Assembly (NCBI RefSeq): GCF_000298315.2
Contig: NZ_AEYE02000005.1
Coordinates: 1-64,000 of the forward strand
From: Rhizobium grahamii CCGE 502
Lineage (GTDB): Bacteria > Pseudomonadota > Alphaproteobacteria > Rhizobiales > Rhizobiaceae
Length of the DNA: 64,000 nt
Direction of reading: 5' to 3'
Part shown: positions 45,881 to 55,122 of the stretch, piece after piece
Numbering within the stretch: the stretch's first letter is position 1
Layout: each line of letters opens with the position of its first letter
The notes under the pieces: generated by a model
The model's input: only the letters and a program-made list of their open reading frames with translations
Told to the model about the DNA's origin: nothing
Database searches by the model: none
Made by a program: the position numbers and the translations under genes

Positions 45881-46399
45881 ATGTTGACTGTTGTACTGGA
45901 ATGCCAGGATCAGGAACCTGAGCTGGCGCAGACATTATCGGTGTTGGTTGCAGGCGCGGTGGAGGGGCTCGTCAGCGATGTTGTGGTGCTGGACCACGAC
46001 TCGCGGGATGGGACGTCGAGGGTTGCCGACGCCGCCGGCTGCCGCTTTCATTCGCAGTGGGATATCAAGGATGTCGTGCGCTCGGCGCGGGGCGATTGGC
46101 TGCTTTTTGTCGAGCCGGGAGCACGGCCGCAGGCGGGCTGGATCGACGAGCTCGCCGAGTACATGGCTTTGAACAAACTGCCGGCGCGGTTCACCGCCTC
46201 GCGCGGATATCGACGCCCCTTCCTGCAGCGCATCGGACGGGCCTCTTCGCCGCTGGAACTTGGACTTCTTCTCCCCAAGAAGCAGGCGGTGGCGACCGCA
46301 AGAAGCGGAATGCCTCTTTCCGAATTCGCCAAAGGGCAGAAGCTGCGCAAGCTTTCCAGTGAACTGATTCCGTCCTGGGTCGCGCGCGCCGCCCGATAG
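45881..46399 (+). CDS. Short glycosyltransferase family 2-like protein
   Basis: A 172-residue protein resembling the first part of a family 2 glycosyltransferase: the opening strand MLTVVLECQDQ, VVVLDHDSRDGTSRVADAAG (about residues 35-54) and GDWLLFVEPGARPQAGWIDE (about residues 69-88), which stands for the usual D-x-D strand but has Glu-Pro instead of two aspartates. The acceptor half of a full enzyme is missing, so it may be inactive or a specialised small member. It lacks a membrane segment. It starts 55 bases from a LexA-type box and is divergent from the radical-SAM gene. Confidence 0.75.
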   Translation: MLTVVLECQDQEPELAQTLSVLVAGAVEGLVSDVVVLDHDSRDGTSRVADAAGCRFHSQWDIKDVVRSARGDWLLFVEPGARPQAGWIDELAEYMALNKLPARFTASRGYRRPFLQRIGRASSPLELGLLLPKKQAVATARSGMPLSEFAKGQKLRKLSSELIPSWVARAAR

Positions 46400-46571
46400 C
46401 GGTTATCTCCATCTCCGCAATAATGGCGCCCGATACGATTTCGCGCTATAATTCGGTCATGGCGCCGCCCGAGCGCCGCGCTTCGTGACGGTCGACCATG
46501 GATGCCGGCAGACGGCAGAACAGGTCAGCGGTTTCCTCTTCTGCCGGTTTTCCGGCAAAAGGAGGTGCGTC

Positions 46572-46889
46572 ATGAAACGCAATATGATCCACGGCCTTGT
46601 ATCGGCGGTCATATTGGCGACATTGATGATCGCGCATCCGCATTCGGCAGCATCGCAGATGATGCGCAGTTGCGCAGCCCGATCCGAGGTCGTCAATTTT
46701 CTCGACAAGAACTTCGGCGAAAGGCTGACGGCAGTCGGCTTGGTCAATCAGAACGCCATGCTCGAGGTCTACGCTGCTCAGAGCGGCACGTGGACGCTGC
46801 TCATTACCGATACCAGAGGCATAAGCTGCCTTCTGCTATCGGGCGACAGTTGGGAAACGATGCCTAACCTCCCGGGCATCGGGACATAG
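46572..46889 (+). CDS. Small exported protein of unknown function
   Basis: The ATG at 46572, six bases after GGAGG, gives MKRNMIHGLVSAVILATLMI and a cleavage region HPHSAAS, so a secreted or periplasmic protein of about 80 mature residues is predicted. The mature part has two cysteines (RSCAARSEVV and GISCLLLSGD) that could form a disulfide, and ends SWETMPNLPGIGT. I recognise no domain. The gene stands alone between the glycosyltransferase-like gene and moaB, which is convergent. Confidence 0.78.
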   Translation: MKRNMIHGLVSAVILATLMIAHPHSAASQMMRSCAARSEVVNFLDKNFGERLTAVGLVNQNAMLEVYAAQSGTWTLLITDTRGISCLLLSGDSWETMPNLPGIGT

Positions 46890-46919
46890 AACGGCAGATT
46901 GTAGGGCCGGAGGGGTCCC

Positions 46920-47471
46920 TCAGTTGCCGGCGCCGCGCTTCAGATGCTCGTCGAGGCGCGGCATGATCTCCACGAAGTTGCAGGGCATGTGGCGATAGTC
47001 GAGCTGGGATTTCAGGATGCCGTCCCAGGCATCCTTGCAGGCGCCGGGCGAGCCCGGCAGGACGAAGATGAAGGTTGCGTTGGCAACGCCCGCCGTGGCT
47101 CTGGACTGAATGGTCGACGTGCCGATCTTGTCGTAGGAGATGCGGTGGAAGACCGCCGAGAAGCCGTCCATCCTCTTCTCGAAAAGCGGCTCCAGAGCCT
47201 CCGGCGTAACGTCGCGGCCGGTAAAACCTGTTCCTCCCGTCGTGATCACGACGTCGATGTCGTCTCGCTCCGTCCAGGCCTTGACGCGCGAGGCGATTGC
47301 CAGCTGATCATCGGGAACGATCGCACGATCGATCAGCCGGTGGCCTGCCTCCTTGATTCTGGCGGCCAGCGTATCGCCGGAGCGATCATCTGCCAGCGTC
47401 CGTGTATCCGAGACCGTCAGCACCGCGATGCCGACGGGAAAGAACGGGCGCGTTTCATCCAGTCCTGGCAT
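46920..47471 (-). CDS. moaB: Molybdenum cofactor biosynthesis protein MoaB
   Basis: MoaB/MogA-type proteins bind molybdopterin and adenylate it. The 183-residue product starts at an ATG at 47471 with GGAGG five bases ahead, and shows VLTVSDTRTLADDRSGDTLA, VVITTGGTGFTGRDVTPEAL (about residues 75-94) and LPGSPGACKDAWDGIL. No other molybdenum-cofactor gene is nearby. The start lies inside the end of ispE (17 bases overlap), so it is the last gene of the TPR-ispE-moaB group. Confidence 0.94.
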   Translation of the reverse strand: MPGLDETRPFFPVGIAVLTVSDTRTLADDRSGDTLAARIKEAGHRLIDRAIVPDDQLAIASRVKAWTERDDIDVVITTGGTGFTGRDVTPEALEPLFEKRMDGFSAVFHRISYDKIGTSTIQSRATAGVANATFIFVLPGSPGACKDAWDGILKSQLDYRHMPCNFVEIMPRLDEHLKRGAGN

Positions 47472-48363
47472 CACGACCTCCAGCAATCGTTTCCGTTGCT
47501 TCGAAATACCAGCCCGGCCGTTCGCTGTGAAGCACCGCAGCCGCGCCTTGAGCCGCGGCAAGCGACGCAAAAATGCCGTAGCAGGTGGCGCCGGAGCCTG
47601 ACATTCGAACGAGTGAGGCTCCCTGCGCCCTGAGCATCGCCGAGATCTCGGCGATCTCAGGCAGTATCTCACGCGCGACGGGCTCAAGGTCGTTGCGCAT
47701 CGCGCCTATCGTCTCCACCCAGCTAGGGCGAGCTGTCATGTCGAGCGGCGGATTGGTCTTTGTCGCCAGCCTACGGAAAACTTCGGGCGTCGATACCCCC
47801 TTCAAGGGATTTGCCAATACCATCGCAAAGACCGGCATGTCGTTGACGAGGGTGATTTGCTCGCCGATGCCTCGGGCGACCAGCGGCTGGCTGGCCAGGC
47901 ACATCGGCACGTCGGCTCCAAGGCGAACGGCGATTGCCTCAACTGTCGCACGGGGGAGTGACGCGTGCCAGAGCCTCATCAGACCGCGAAGTGTCGCCGC
48001 GGCATCCGCCGAGCCGCCGCCGATTCCCGACGCAATCGGAAGGTTCTTCTGGAGTTGAATACGGACGCAGGGTGTGCTGCCACCCTCCCGAGCGATCGCG
48101 TCGCGCAAAAGATCACGGGCCTTGAGGACAAGATTGTCGTCACGGCTGTCACCAAGCGCTTCGGCGAAGCGCCCGGAAATCTCGAATTCGTCGTGCTCCT
48201 CCGGCGTAAACTGCAGCCGGTCTCCATGCCGGGTGAAGGTCACCAGCATATCAAGGAGATGGTATCCATCGGATCTCTGGCCCGTCACATGCAGGGCCAG
48301 ATTGATCTTTGCCAGAGCGTCCTCGATGACGGTCACGTCATCGCGCAAACTCGCCGTTGGCAT
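47455..48363 (-). CDS. ispE: 4-diphosphocytidyl-2-C-methyl-D-erythritol kinase
   Basis: IspE is the GHMP kinase of the MEP pathway to isoprenoids. The 302-residue protein has ALAKINLALHVTGQRSDGYH (about residues 16-35), the ATP loop NLPIASGIGGGSADAAATLR (about residues 106-125) and RMSGSGATCYGIF near the C-terminus. It lies six bases after the TPR gene. The polyprenyl synthase gene further upstream on the same strand uses the product of this pathway. Confidence 0.96.
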   Translation of the reverse strand: MPTASLRDDVTVIEDALAKINLALHVTGQRSDGYHLLDMLVTFTRHGDRLQFTPEEHDEFEISGRFAEALGDSRDDNLVLKARDLLRDAIAREGGSTPCVRIQLQKNLPIASGIGGGSADAAATLRGLMRLWHASLPRATVEAIAVRLGADVPMCLASQPLVARGIGEQITLVNDMPVFAMVLANPLKGVSTPEVFRRLATKTNPPLDMTARPSWVETIGAMRNDLEPVAREILPEIAEISAMLRAQGASLVRMSGSGATCYGIFASLAAAQGAAAVLHSERPGWYFEATETIAGGRDARTG

Positions 48364-48369
48364 CGCCTA

Positions 48370-50199
48370 TCAGGACTTCTTGTCCGTGGGCTTCGGCTCG
48401 ACGGGCGCCGGGTCCGGCTGCTTTTTGTCGGCTGCCCTTGAGCTGTCGGTATCCTGCGGCAACCCGTTGGCGATCTTTTCCTTGATCTTCGGGATCTCGG
48501 CGGCTTCAGGCTCCGAACTCAGCGCACGGTTCCACTGGTAGACGGCTTCGAGTTTGCGCCCGACACGCCAGTAGGCATCGCCCAGATGGTCGTTGATGGT
48601 GGCGTCGCCAGCCTTGATCTGGGCGGCCTTCTCCAACTCGTTAACCGCGTCATCGAAGCGGTTCAGTCGGAAGTAGGCCCAACCGAGCGAGTCGATAATG
48701 TAGCCGTCATCGGGTCTCAGATCGACGGCCTTCTTGATCATCGCCAGTCCCTCTTCGAGGTTCCGGTTCATGTCGATCCAGGAGTAGCCGAGGTAGTTCA
48801 GCACTTGCGGCTGGTCTGGATTGAGCGCCAGAGCCTTGCGGAAATTCGGCTCGGCCTGGTCCCACTTCTTGAGGCGCTCATAGGCGATGCCGCGCTGGAA
48901 GAAGACCGTCCATGCACCCCTTCCGGGCAACGGACCGAGGACTTCGACCGCCTTGTCGTAATTGTCGGCCATCGCGGCATAATCCTTCGCATCCGACAGT
49001 ACGCTGCCGTAAGCGAGATAGCTGCGAATGTCCTTCGGATCGGAGGCAATCAGGCTCTGTAGGTGCTTGCGTGCTTCCTCCACCTTGCCGCCTTGAGCCA
49101 GGGCAAGGCCGAGCTGAAGCTCGGAGATACGGCGCATCGGCGACGTTTCCGGCACCTGCTTGTAGAGCGCGATCGCGCGGTCCATCTGCTCCTGCTTCTC
49201 GGCAATGCCGCCAAGCATCACAAGCGTGTCAGCGCTGTCCGGATCAAGCGTCTTGGCGGTCTGCAGATAGAGCGAAACGATGTCTTCGGCACCATCGCGG
49301 TTCAGCGCGCCGCCAATCGAGAAAAGGACACCGGCGGCTCCCTGCTTGGCCGTCTGAACCTGCTGCTCCTGCTTTTCGCCCTTTTCGATGCTTTGGCGCA
49401 ACGCATTGAGCGGCGCGTAGTTGGGCAGCAGGTTGTCGCCGACGGAAATCGCGTCGAGCGCCTTTTGCTTGTTGCCCTGCGATGCCTCTAGCCGAGCGAG
49501 TGCCATGACGGCGCGCATGAAGGTATCGGGCGCCGTCGCGCCGCCGTCCTTGTCGAGCACGGCATCGTTGAGGTTCTGACGGGCGGCCTTGACGTCGCCG
49601 TTCACGATCGCGATTGCCCCGGCATTATAAGACTTGAAGATACCGACCCAATCCGGTCCCTTCATCTTCTGCACCATCGACAGGGCATCCTTGCCACGGC
49701 CGGAGCCGACGCGAGCCCAGGCGGCAAGCAGATCGTTCATCATCCGGTCGAGATCGTTCGGTCCGGTATATTTCAGGAGCGATTCAGCCGTCTTGTATTC
49801 GCCGCGACGAATGGCATCCATACTGCGCACGATCGTCGTGATGCGCTCGACCGTCGGGTCGCCCTTGAGGTCGTTGGCGTATTTCACGCCGTCCTTGATG
49901 TCGCCGTTCAGAAGCAGCGAGATCATCAGCCGCTGGCGGATTTCCGGATTGCCAGGCTCGATCTGCAGCGCCTTCTTGTACAACTCGATCGCCGTCTCGT
50001 AATCGTGATCAACGTCGGCAGTCCGGGCAGCCAAAAATGCGCCGGAGAAGCTCGTGACGCTATCCGGATCGAAGATTACTGTGGCGGCATCGTCCTTCTT
50101 GGCCGTCTCTTCGGCATTCACGCCGCCGAGCGCTGCCAGCGAGATGACCGCTGCCATGGCTGCGCTCGAAAGAAGACGGATGGCAAGTTTTTGCCGCAT
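48370..50199 (-). CDS. Exported tetratricopeptide-repeat protein
   Basis: This 609-residue protein has a signal peptide (MRQKLAIRLLSSAAMAAVIS, cleavage near GGVNAEE) and about ten TPR-like repeats, for example ETAIELYKKALQIEPGNPEI, QAEPNFRKALALNPDQPQVL and DDAVNELEKAAQIKAGDATI. It ends with a hydrophilic tail rich in Lys, Pro and Asp. Proteins of this type occur beside ispE in many alphaproteobacteria and act as periplasmic scaffolds, but the partner is unknown. No lipobox Cys is present. Confidence 0.9.
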   Translation of the reverse strand: MRQKLAIRLLSSAAMAAVISLAALGGVNAEETAKKDDAATVIFDPDSVTSFSGAFLAARTADVDHDYETAIELYKKALQIEPGNPEIRQRLMISLLLNGDIKDGVKYANDLKGDPTVERITTIVRSMDAIRRGEYKTAESLLKYTGPNDLDRMMNDLLAAWARVGSGRGKDALSMVQKMKGPDWVGIFKSYNAGAIAIVNGDVKAARQNLNDAVLDKDGGATAPDTFMRAVMALARLEASQGNKQKALDAISVGDNLLPNYAPLNALRQSIEKGEKQEQQVQTAKQGAAGVLFSIGGALNRDGAEDIVSLYLQTAKTLDPDSADTLVMLGGIAEKQEQMDRAIALYKQVPETSPMRRISELQLGLALAQGGKVEEARKHLQSLIASDPKDIRSYLAYGSVLSDAKDYAAMADNYDKAVEVLGPLPGRGAWTVFFQRGIAYERLKKWDQAEPNFRKALALNPDQPQVLNYLGYSWIDMNRNLEEGLAMIKKAVDLRPDDGYIIDSLGWAYFRLNRFDDAVNELEKAAQIKAGDATINDHLGDAYWRVGRKLEAVYQWNRALSSEPEAAEIPKIKEKIANGLPQDTDSSRAADKKQPDPAPVEPKPTDKKS

Positions 50200-50328
50200 T
50201 AGAAAACCTCTCTTGTCGGGCAGCCGGCCTCGTCCGACTGCAAATCAGTTGAATTGACTGACTCACAACAGGATGGCTTTTTTGAAGCGGTCCTGCAATA
50301 AAATCAGTCCGCGATCAGTGACCGTCGA

Positions 50329-51345
50329 TTAGTTGACGCGCTCGATGCAGAAGTCGATGACTTCCATCAGAGCCGATTTCCATGCCGTGTCGGGAAGCGG
50401 TGCGAGCGCATCGCGTGCGATCGTGCCGTAATGAACCGCGCGGGCAATGGTATCGTTCAGCGTGCCATACTTGGTAATCAGGCCAAGCGCCTTTTCGAGA
50501 TGCTGGTCGCTGCTCTCGCCGCCTTCAATGGCTTGTCGCCAGAAGGCGCGTTCTTCCTCGGTCCCGCGGCGATAGGCGAGGATAACCGGTAGCGTGATCT
50601 TGCCTTCGCGGAAGTCGTCGCCGACATTCTTGCCGAGATCGGCTGCCTTGCCGCCGTAATCAAGCGCGTCATCGACGAGCTGGAAGGCAAGGCCGAGGTT
50701 CATGCCGTAGGACTTCAGCGCGTTACGCCCGGATTTGCCGGCATCGGCGACGATTGGGCCGACTTCGGCAGCCGCAGCGAACAATGCCGCCGTCTTGGCC
50801 CGGATAACGGCAAGGTAGTCGTCTTCCGTCGTTTCCATGTTCTTGGCGACGGAGAGCTGCAGGACTTCGCCTTCGGCGATCACGCAAGCGGCCGCGGAGA
50901 GGACGTCCAGCGCATCGAGCGAGCCGACATCGACCATCATACGGAACGCCTGGCCGAGCAGGAAGTCGCCGACGAGCACGCTTGCCTGGTTGCCCCAGAT
51001 CATGCGGGCCGTGGACTTGCCCCGACGAAGATCGCTTTCATCGACGACGTCGTCATGCAGCAGCGTCGCCGTGTGCATGAACTCGACGGACGTCGCGAGC
51101 TTGATGTGGTTCTCGCCCTTGTAGCCGAACAATGCGGCCGATGCCAAAGTCAACATCGGGCGCAGACGCTTGCCGCCGGACGAGATGAGATGGTTGGCCA
51201 CCTCGGGAATCATCTGGACGTCGGAGCCGGCCTTGGAAAGGATAAGCTGGTTGACCCGCTCCATGTCCGCTTTGGTCAAATCGACCAGCGGCTTGACGGA
51301 TGCCAGTTTGTTTTTGCTTTCTTCAAGCGGTATGACCACGCCCAA
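50329..51345 (-). CDS. ispB: Polyprenyl (octa-/decaprenyl) diphosphate synthase
   Basis: The enzyme builds the ubiquinone side chain from FPP and IPP. The 338-residue trans-prenyltransferase has the first aspartate-rich motif LLHDDVVDESDLRRGK (about residues 96-111) and the second FQLVDDALDYGGKAADLGKN (about residues 218-237). Rhizobia make ubiquinone-10, so a decaprenyl product is likely; chain length cannot be read here. It is divergent from DUF2007. Confidence 0.94.
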   Translation of the reverse strand: MGVVIPLEESKNKLASVKPLVDLTKADMERVNQLILSKAGSDVQMIPEVANHLISSGGKRLRPMLTLASAALFGYKGENHIKLATSVEFMHTATLLHDDVVDESDLRRGKSTARMIWGNQASVLVGDFLLGQAFRMMVDVGSLDALDVLSAAACVIAEGEVLQLSVAKNMETTEDDYLAVIRAKTAALFAAAAEVGPIVADAGKSGRNALKSYGMNLGLAFQLVDDALDYGGKAADLGKNVGDDFREGKITLPVILAYRRGTEEERAFWRQAIEGGESSDQHLEKALGLITKYGTLNDTIARAVHYGTIARDALAPLPDTAWKSALMEVIDFCIERVN

Positions 51346-51453
51346 CGACCCGGACTCCTGTTAAATTATTGAGTTCGACAATAGAAAGGGGCGATTGGCG
51401 CGGCAAGGGGTGAATTGTCGCGTCGCGCAAATTTGAAAGGGATTTTCCCGCAA

Positions 51454-51681
51454 ATGCATGAACTTATTCGCGCCAACGATCCCGTACTGCTTTCCTTCGC
51501 GGAAAGTCTGCTGAAGGATGCCGGTATTCACTGCTTCATCGCCGATCAGGGCATGAGCATTCTGGAAGGGTCGCTCGGTATGCTGCCGCGCCGACTCCTT
51601 GTCGATGACGAACAAGCCGATCGAGCGCGACGCATTCTGGTGGATGCCGGGCTAGGTGGCGAACTGCGCGCTCCCAAGTGA
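51454..51681 (+). CDS. DUF2007 protein
   Basis: A 75-residue protein with the DUF2007 pattern: MHELIRANDPVLLSFAESLL, KDAGIHCFIADQG and PRRLLVDDEQADRARRIL. The family is thought to bind or signal, with no proved function. The ATG at 51454 gives the family N-terminus; an upstream start would add 13 residues from the promoter region. The methyltransferase gene follows after four bases. Confidence 0.88.
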   Translation: MHELIRANDPVLLSFAESLLKDAGIHCFIADQGMSILEGSLGMLPRRLLVDDEQADRARRILVDAGLGGELRAPK

Positions 51682-51685
51682 GTCT

Positions 51686-52465
51686 ATGATGACGGGGAAG
51701 ATTGCCGAAACCATAGATGCCTTCCATCGCGGGCTCTTCTATGTGCTGCAGCCGAAGGGCAGGGGGCACCGTTCCGGTATGGACGCGATGTTGCTTGCCG
51801 CGCTCGTCGCCGACGATCGCCCGATCAAGGTTGCCGATCTCGGCGCCGGCGCCGGCGCTGCCGGCTTGGCCGTGGCGTCGCGTCTGCCGGCAGCCGAAGT
51901 CGTGCTTTTCGAACGCTCCGGCGAGATGGCTGACTATGCGCGTCGAAGCATCCTGCTGCGGGAAAATGCACGCGTCGCGGGCCGTGTCGCAGTCGTCGAG
52001 GCGGATGTGACCCTGAAAGCGAAGGCGCGCAATGAGGCCGGTCTTGTCGATGAGAGCTTCCACCACGTCATCATGAACCCGCCGTTCAATGACGCCGGCG
52101 ATCGCCGGACGCCCGATGCGTTGAAGGCAGATGCTCACGCGATGACCGAAGGTCTCTTCGAAAGCTGGGTGCGGACGGCCGGGGCGATCATGATCCCCGG
52201 CGGGCAGCTATCGCTCATCGCGCGGCCGGAATCGATTGCCGAGATCATCGATGCCTGCGGACGCCGCTTCGGTGGCATCGAAGTCACCGCGATCCATCCG
52301 CGCGAGGGCGAGAACGCCGTGCGCATCCTGGTCACGGCGATAAAAGGGTCGCGCGCGCGGCTTTCGCTGCGCGCGCCACTCATCATGCACGAGGAGGGGA
52401 CGCATAAATTCTCCCCCTTCGTCGACGATCTCAACAATGGCCGGGCGGCTTATGCCAGGCGCTAG
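51686..52465 (+). CDS. Class I SAM methyltransferase, TrmN6-like
   Basis: The 259-residue protein resembles tRNA1(Val) adenine-37 N6-methyltransferase (TrmN6/YfiC). The SAM motif is [20 protein letters not shown] (about residues 45-64) and the catalytic N6-adenine signature NPPF occurs in [16 protein letters not shown] (about residue 130). Other targets, such as ribosomal proteins or free nucleic acid, cannot be excluded. The start is the ATG at 51686 ([13 protein letters not shown]). Its stop codon overlaps that of the convergent mntH gene. Confidence 0.88.
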   Translation: MMTGKIAETIDAFHRGLFYVLQPKGRGHRSGMDAMLLAALVADDRPIKVADLGAGAGAAGLAVASRLPAAEVVLFERSGEMADYARRSILLRENARVAGRVAVVEADVTLKAKARNEAGLVDESFHHVIMNPPFNDAGDRRTPDALKADAHAMTEGLFESWVRTAGAIMIPGGQLSLIARPESIAEIIDACGRRFGGIEVTAIHPREGENAVRILVTAIKGSRARLSLRAPLIMHEEGTHKFSPFVDDLNNGRAAYARR

Positions 52466-53802
52466 CCGGTCACGAAATCGAACAGCAACTTGACGTTCAG
52501 GCCGGCAATCAGGACCGCAATCAAGTAGGCAATGGCGCTCAGCCAGCGGGGAGCGACCAGCGCGCCCATCTTCGCCTTGCTCGCCGTAAACATCACGAGC
52601 GGGAAGACGGCGAAGGAAAGCTGGAGGCTGAGCACCACCTGTGTCAGGATCAGCAGTTCCGCTGTGCCCTTGTCCCCGTACCAAATGGTGACGAAGGCGG
52701 CCGGAATGATGGCGATCGCACGCGTGATCAGGCGGCGGACCCATGGCTGGAGCCTGATCTTCAGGAAGCCTTCCATGACGATCTGGCCCGCAAGCGTTGC
52801 GGTTACGGTCGAATTCAGGCCGCAACAGAGCAGCGCGATGCCGAACAGGGTCGGCGCGATTGCAAGGCCGAGCAACGGCGCAAGCAGCGACGAGGCTTCG
52901 CCCAATTCCACGACATCCGTCTTGCCATTGGCATGGAAGGCAGCCGCTGCGAGGATCAGGATCGACGCGTTGATCAGAAGCGCAAAGCACAGCGCGATGG
53001 TCGAGTCGATTGTCGCATAGGTCAGCGCCTCGCGCTTCTCCGGTATCGTATGGCCGTATGCGCGCGTCTGGACGATGCCGGAATGCAGATAGAGATTGTG
53101 CGGCATCACGGTGGCGCCGAGAATGCCGAGCGCGAGATAAAGCATCTCGGGATTGGAAACGATCTCGGTCGTCGGGAAGAAGCCACGGATCACCGCACCC
53201 CATTCCGGATCCGCCAGGAAGATCTGCACGCCGAAGCATACAGCGATGATGCCGAGCAGGGCGATCACAAAGGCTTCCACCCAGCGGAAGCCGATCTTCT
53301 GCAGATAGAGAATAAGGAAGACGTCGAGCGAGGTGATAAGCACGCCGAGTTCAAGCGGGATGCCGAACAGTAGGTTGAGGCCGATGGCCGTGCCGATCAC
53401 TTCGGCAATATCGGTTGCGATAATGGCGATTTCCGCGAAAGCCCACAGCGGCACCGAGACGTATTTCGGATAGGCGTCACGGCAGGCCTGGGCAAGGTCA
53501 CGGCCGGAGGCGATCGCAAGCCGAGCACAGAGCGATTGCAGGACGATCGCCATCAGGTTGGACAGCAACGCGACGGTCAACAGCGCATAGCCGAACTTCG
53601 AACCACCGGCGAGCGAAGTCGCCCAGTTGCCGGGATCCATATAGCCAACGGCGACCATGTAGCCGGGACCGAGGAACGCAGCGACGCGGCGCCAGCGTGA
53701 GCCCTGTTTGTGCGTCTGGACCGAACGGTAAACATCGGAAAGCGATGCCTCTTCGCGCTCGTGTCGCCAGCCGGTCTTCGCGTTCGGATTTACGATGTCC
53801 AT
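52462..53802 (-). CDS. mntH: Manganese transporter of the NRAMP family
   Basis: MntH imports Mn2+ with protons. The 446-residue protein starts at an ATG at 53802 ([15 protein letters not shown]) and has eleven membrane segments. The metal site is complete: [20 protein letters not shown] has the DPGN motif in TM1 and [19 protein letters not shown] has the MPH motif in TM6. A palindrome resembling a Mur/Fur-type box lies about 50 bases upstream. It separates the DUF2007-methyltransferase pair from sppA. Confidence 0.95.
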   Translation of the reverse strand: MDIVNPNAKTGWRHEREEASLSDVYRSVQTHKQGSRWRRVAAFLGPGYMVAVGYMDPGNWATSLAGGSKFGYALLTVALLSNLMAIVLQSLCARLAIASGRDLAQACRDAYPKYVSVPLWAFAEIAIIATDIAEVIGTAIGLNLLFGIPLELGVLITSLDVFLILYLQKIGFRWVEAFVIALLGIIAVCFGVQIFLADPEWGAVIRGFFPTTEIVSNPEMLYLALGILGATVMPHNLYLHSGIVQTRAYGHTIPEKREALTYATIDSTIALCFALLINASILILAAAAFHANGKTDVVELGEASSLLAPLLGLAIAPTLFGIALLCCGLNSTVTATLAGQIVMEGFLKIRLQPWVRRLITRAIAIIPAAFVTIWYGDKGTAELLILTQVVLSLQLSFAVFPLVMFTASKAKMGALVAPRWLSAIAYLIAVLIAGLNVKLLFDFVTG

Positions 53803-53852
53803 GAGTGTCCGCCTATTTTCGATGCAACCAGTATGTCTGATTGGAATGATAA

Positions 53853-53867
53853 TGCAAGTCATTCGCA
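53853..53867. promoter_or_regulatory. Candidate Mur (manganese) operator upstream of mntH
   Basis: TGCAAGTCATTCGCA is an imperfect palindrome (TGCAA / T(C)GCA) like the sites bound by the Fur-family regulator Mur upstream of rhizobial manganese transporters. It lies 51 bases before the mntH start codon. Confidence 0.45.
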
Positions 53868-53970
53868 ACAAGAATTGTGGTTCGCAGATGTTTTCTACGG
53901 CAGCCATTGCGTTTGTCGCTCCGTTGCATACATGGAAGACGTTCGCTGATCTTGTCGCAAAGGATGGAAA

Positions 53971-54831
53971 ATGGCCGGATTTTTGAAGAGGTTGCTGCCG
54001 AAGCGTTTCCGCAGGGACGGCGTGGTAATCCCCGTCGTCCGGCTTCACGGCCCGATCATGAGCGGTGGAAGCCAATTCCGGCCGACGCTCAATCTGGCCT
54101 CCGCCGCGCAGGTGCTCGAAAAGGCCTTCAGCTTCAAGGATGCGCCGGCGGTTGCCATCTCGCTAAATTCTCCCGGCGGCTCTCCGGTTCAATCGCGCCT
54201 CGTCTTCAGCCGCATCCGCGACCTTGCGCGTGAAAAGCAGAAGAAGGTTCTTGTCTTCGTCGAGGATGTTGCGGCATCCGGCGGCTACATGATCGCTCTT
54301 GCCGGCGACGAGATCATTGCGGACCCCACCTCCATCGTCGGCTCGATCGGCGTCGTCTCCGGCGGCTTCGGCTTTCCGGAACTGCTAAAGAAGATCGGCG
54401 TAGAGCGCCGCGTCTATACGGCGGGTGAAAACAAGGTGATCCTCGATCCGTTCCAGCCGGAGAAGGAAAAGGACATTGAATACCTGAAGACCCTTCAGCT
54501 GGAGATTCACCAGGTCTTCATCTCCATGGTTCGCGAACGGCGTGCTGGCAAGTTGAAGAACGACGATGTGGTCTTTTCTGGCCTTTTCTGGACCGGCACT
54601 CGCGGCCTCGAACTCGGCCTTATCGACGGACTGGGCGACATGCGTCAGGAATTGAAGCGTCGCTATGGGGCGAAAACCAAGCTCGAACTGGTGATGCCAG
54701 CGCGCGGTCTTTTCGGGAGGCGCATTCCGGGTATATCGTCAGCCAACCTCGAAGGCGCAGGCGCGGGTCTCGCAACCGGACTCGTCGACGCCGCCGAGGA
54801 GAAAGCATTGTGGGGCCGCTACGGGCTCTGA
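53971..54831 (+). CDS. sppA: S49-family serine peptidase (SppA/SohB type)
   Basis: A 286-residue membrane-associated protease that degrades cleaved signal peptides or membrane fragments. The core has [20 protein letters not shown] (about residues 68-87), the catalytic serine in [20 protein letters not shown] (about residue 111) and [19 protein letters not shown]. The short form has a single S49 domain and only a weak N-terminal hydrophobic segment. A ribosome site AAGGA precedes the ATG. It is followed by a small membrane protein and glyQ. Confidence 0.92.
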   Translation: MAGFLKRLLPKRFRRDGVVIPVVRLHGPIMSGGSQFRPTLNLASAAQVLEKAFSFKDAPAVAISLNSPGGSPVQSRLVFSRIRDLAREKQKKVLVFVEDVAASGGYMIALAGDEIIADPTSIVGSIGVVSGGFGFPELLKKIGVERRVYTAGENKVILDPFQPEKEKDIEYLKTLQLEIHQVFISMVRERRAGKLKNDDVVFSGLFWTGTRGLELGLIDGLGDMRQELKRRYGAKTKLELVMPARGLFGRRIPGISSANLEGAGAGLATGLVDAAEEKALWGRYGL

Positions 54832-54850
54832 GGGAGCGAAGGCTGGCATC

Positions 54851-55045
54851 ATGCCGCAACTGATAATCATCGTCGTTCTGCTGGTCGGCGCCTGGCTTCT
54901 CTATCGCCGCTTTGTCGCCGACGCCCAACGGCTGGCAGCACGATCCCGTCGGGAAGAGAAGGAGCGCCAGACCGGCGCCATCGGCACGCTGGTCAAGGAT
55001 CCGGTCACGGGCGAATACCATCTGAAGAAGGACGAGGACGAGTAG
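54851..55045 (+). CDS. Small membrane protein (64 residues)
   Basis: An N-terminal membrane helix (LIIIVVLLVGAWLLYRRFV) is followed by a charged Arg/Glu stretch and the conserved-looking end VKDPVTGEYHLKKDEDE. It lies 19 bases after sppA and 77 bases before glyQ. Rhizobia keep a gene of this kind at this place, so it is probably real; its function is unknown. Confidence 0.82.
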   Translation: MPQLIIIVVLLVGAWLLYRRFVADAQRLAARSRREEKERQTGAIGTLVKDPVTGEYHLKKDEDE

Positions 55046-55122
55046 GGTCGCAAAAGCCTTGACCCGTCTGGCGCGGCGTGGCACCTGTCCGCCCACTTTT
55101 GTACGAATTCGGAAGCCGTTTC

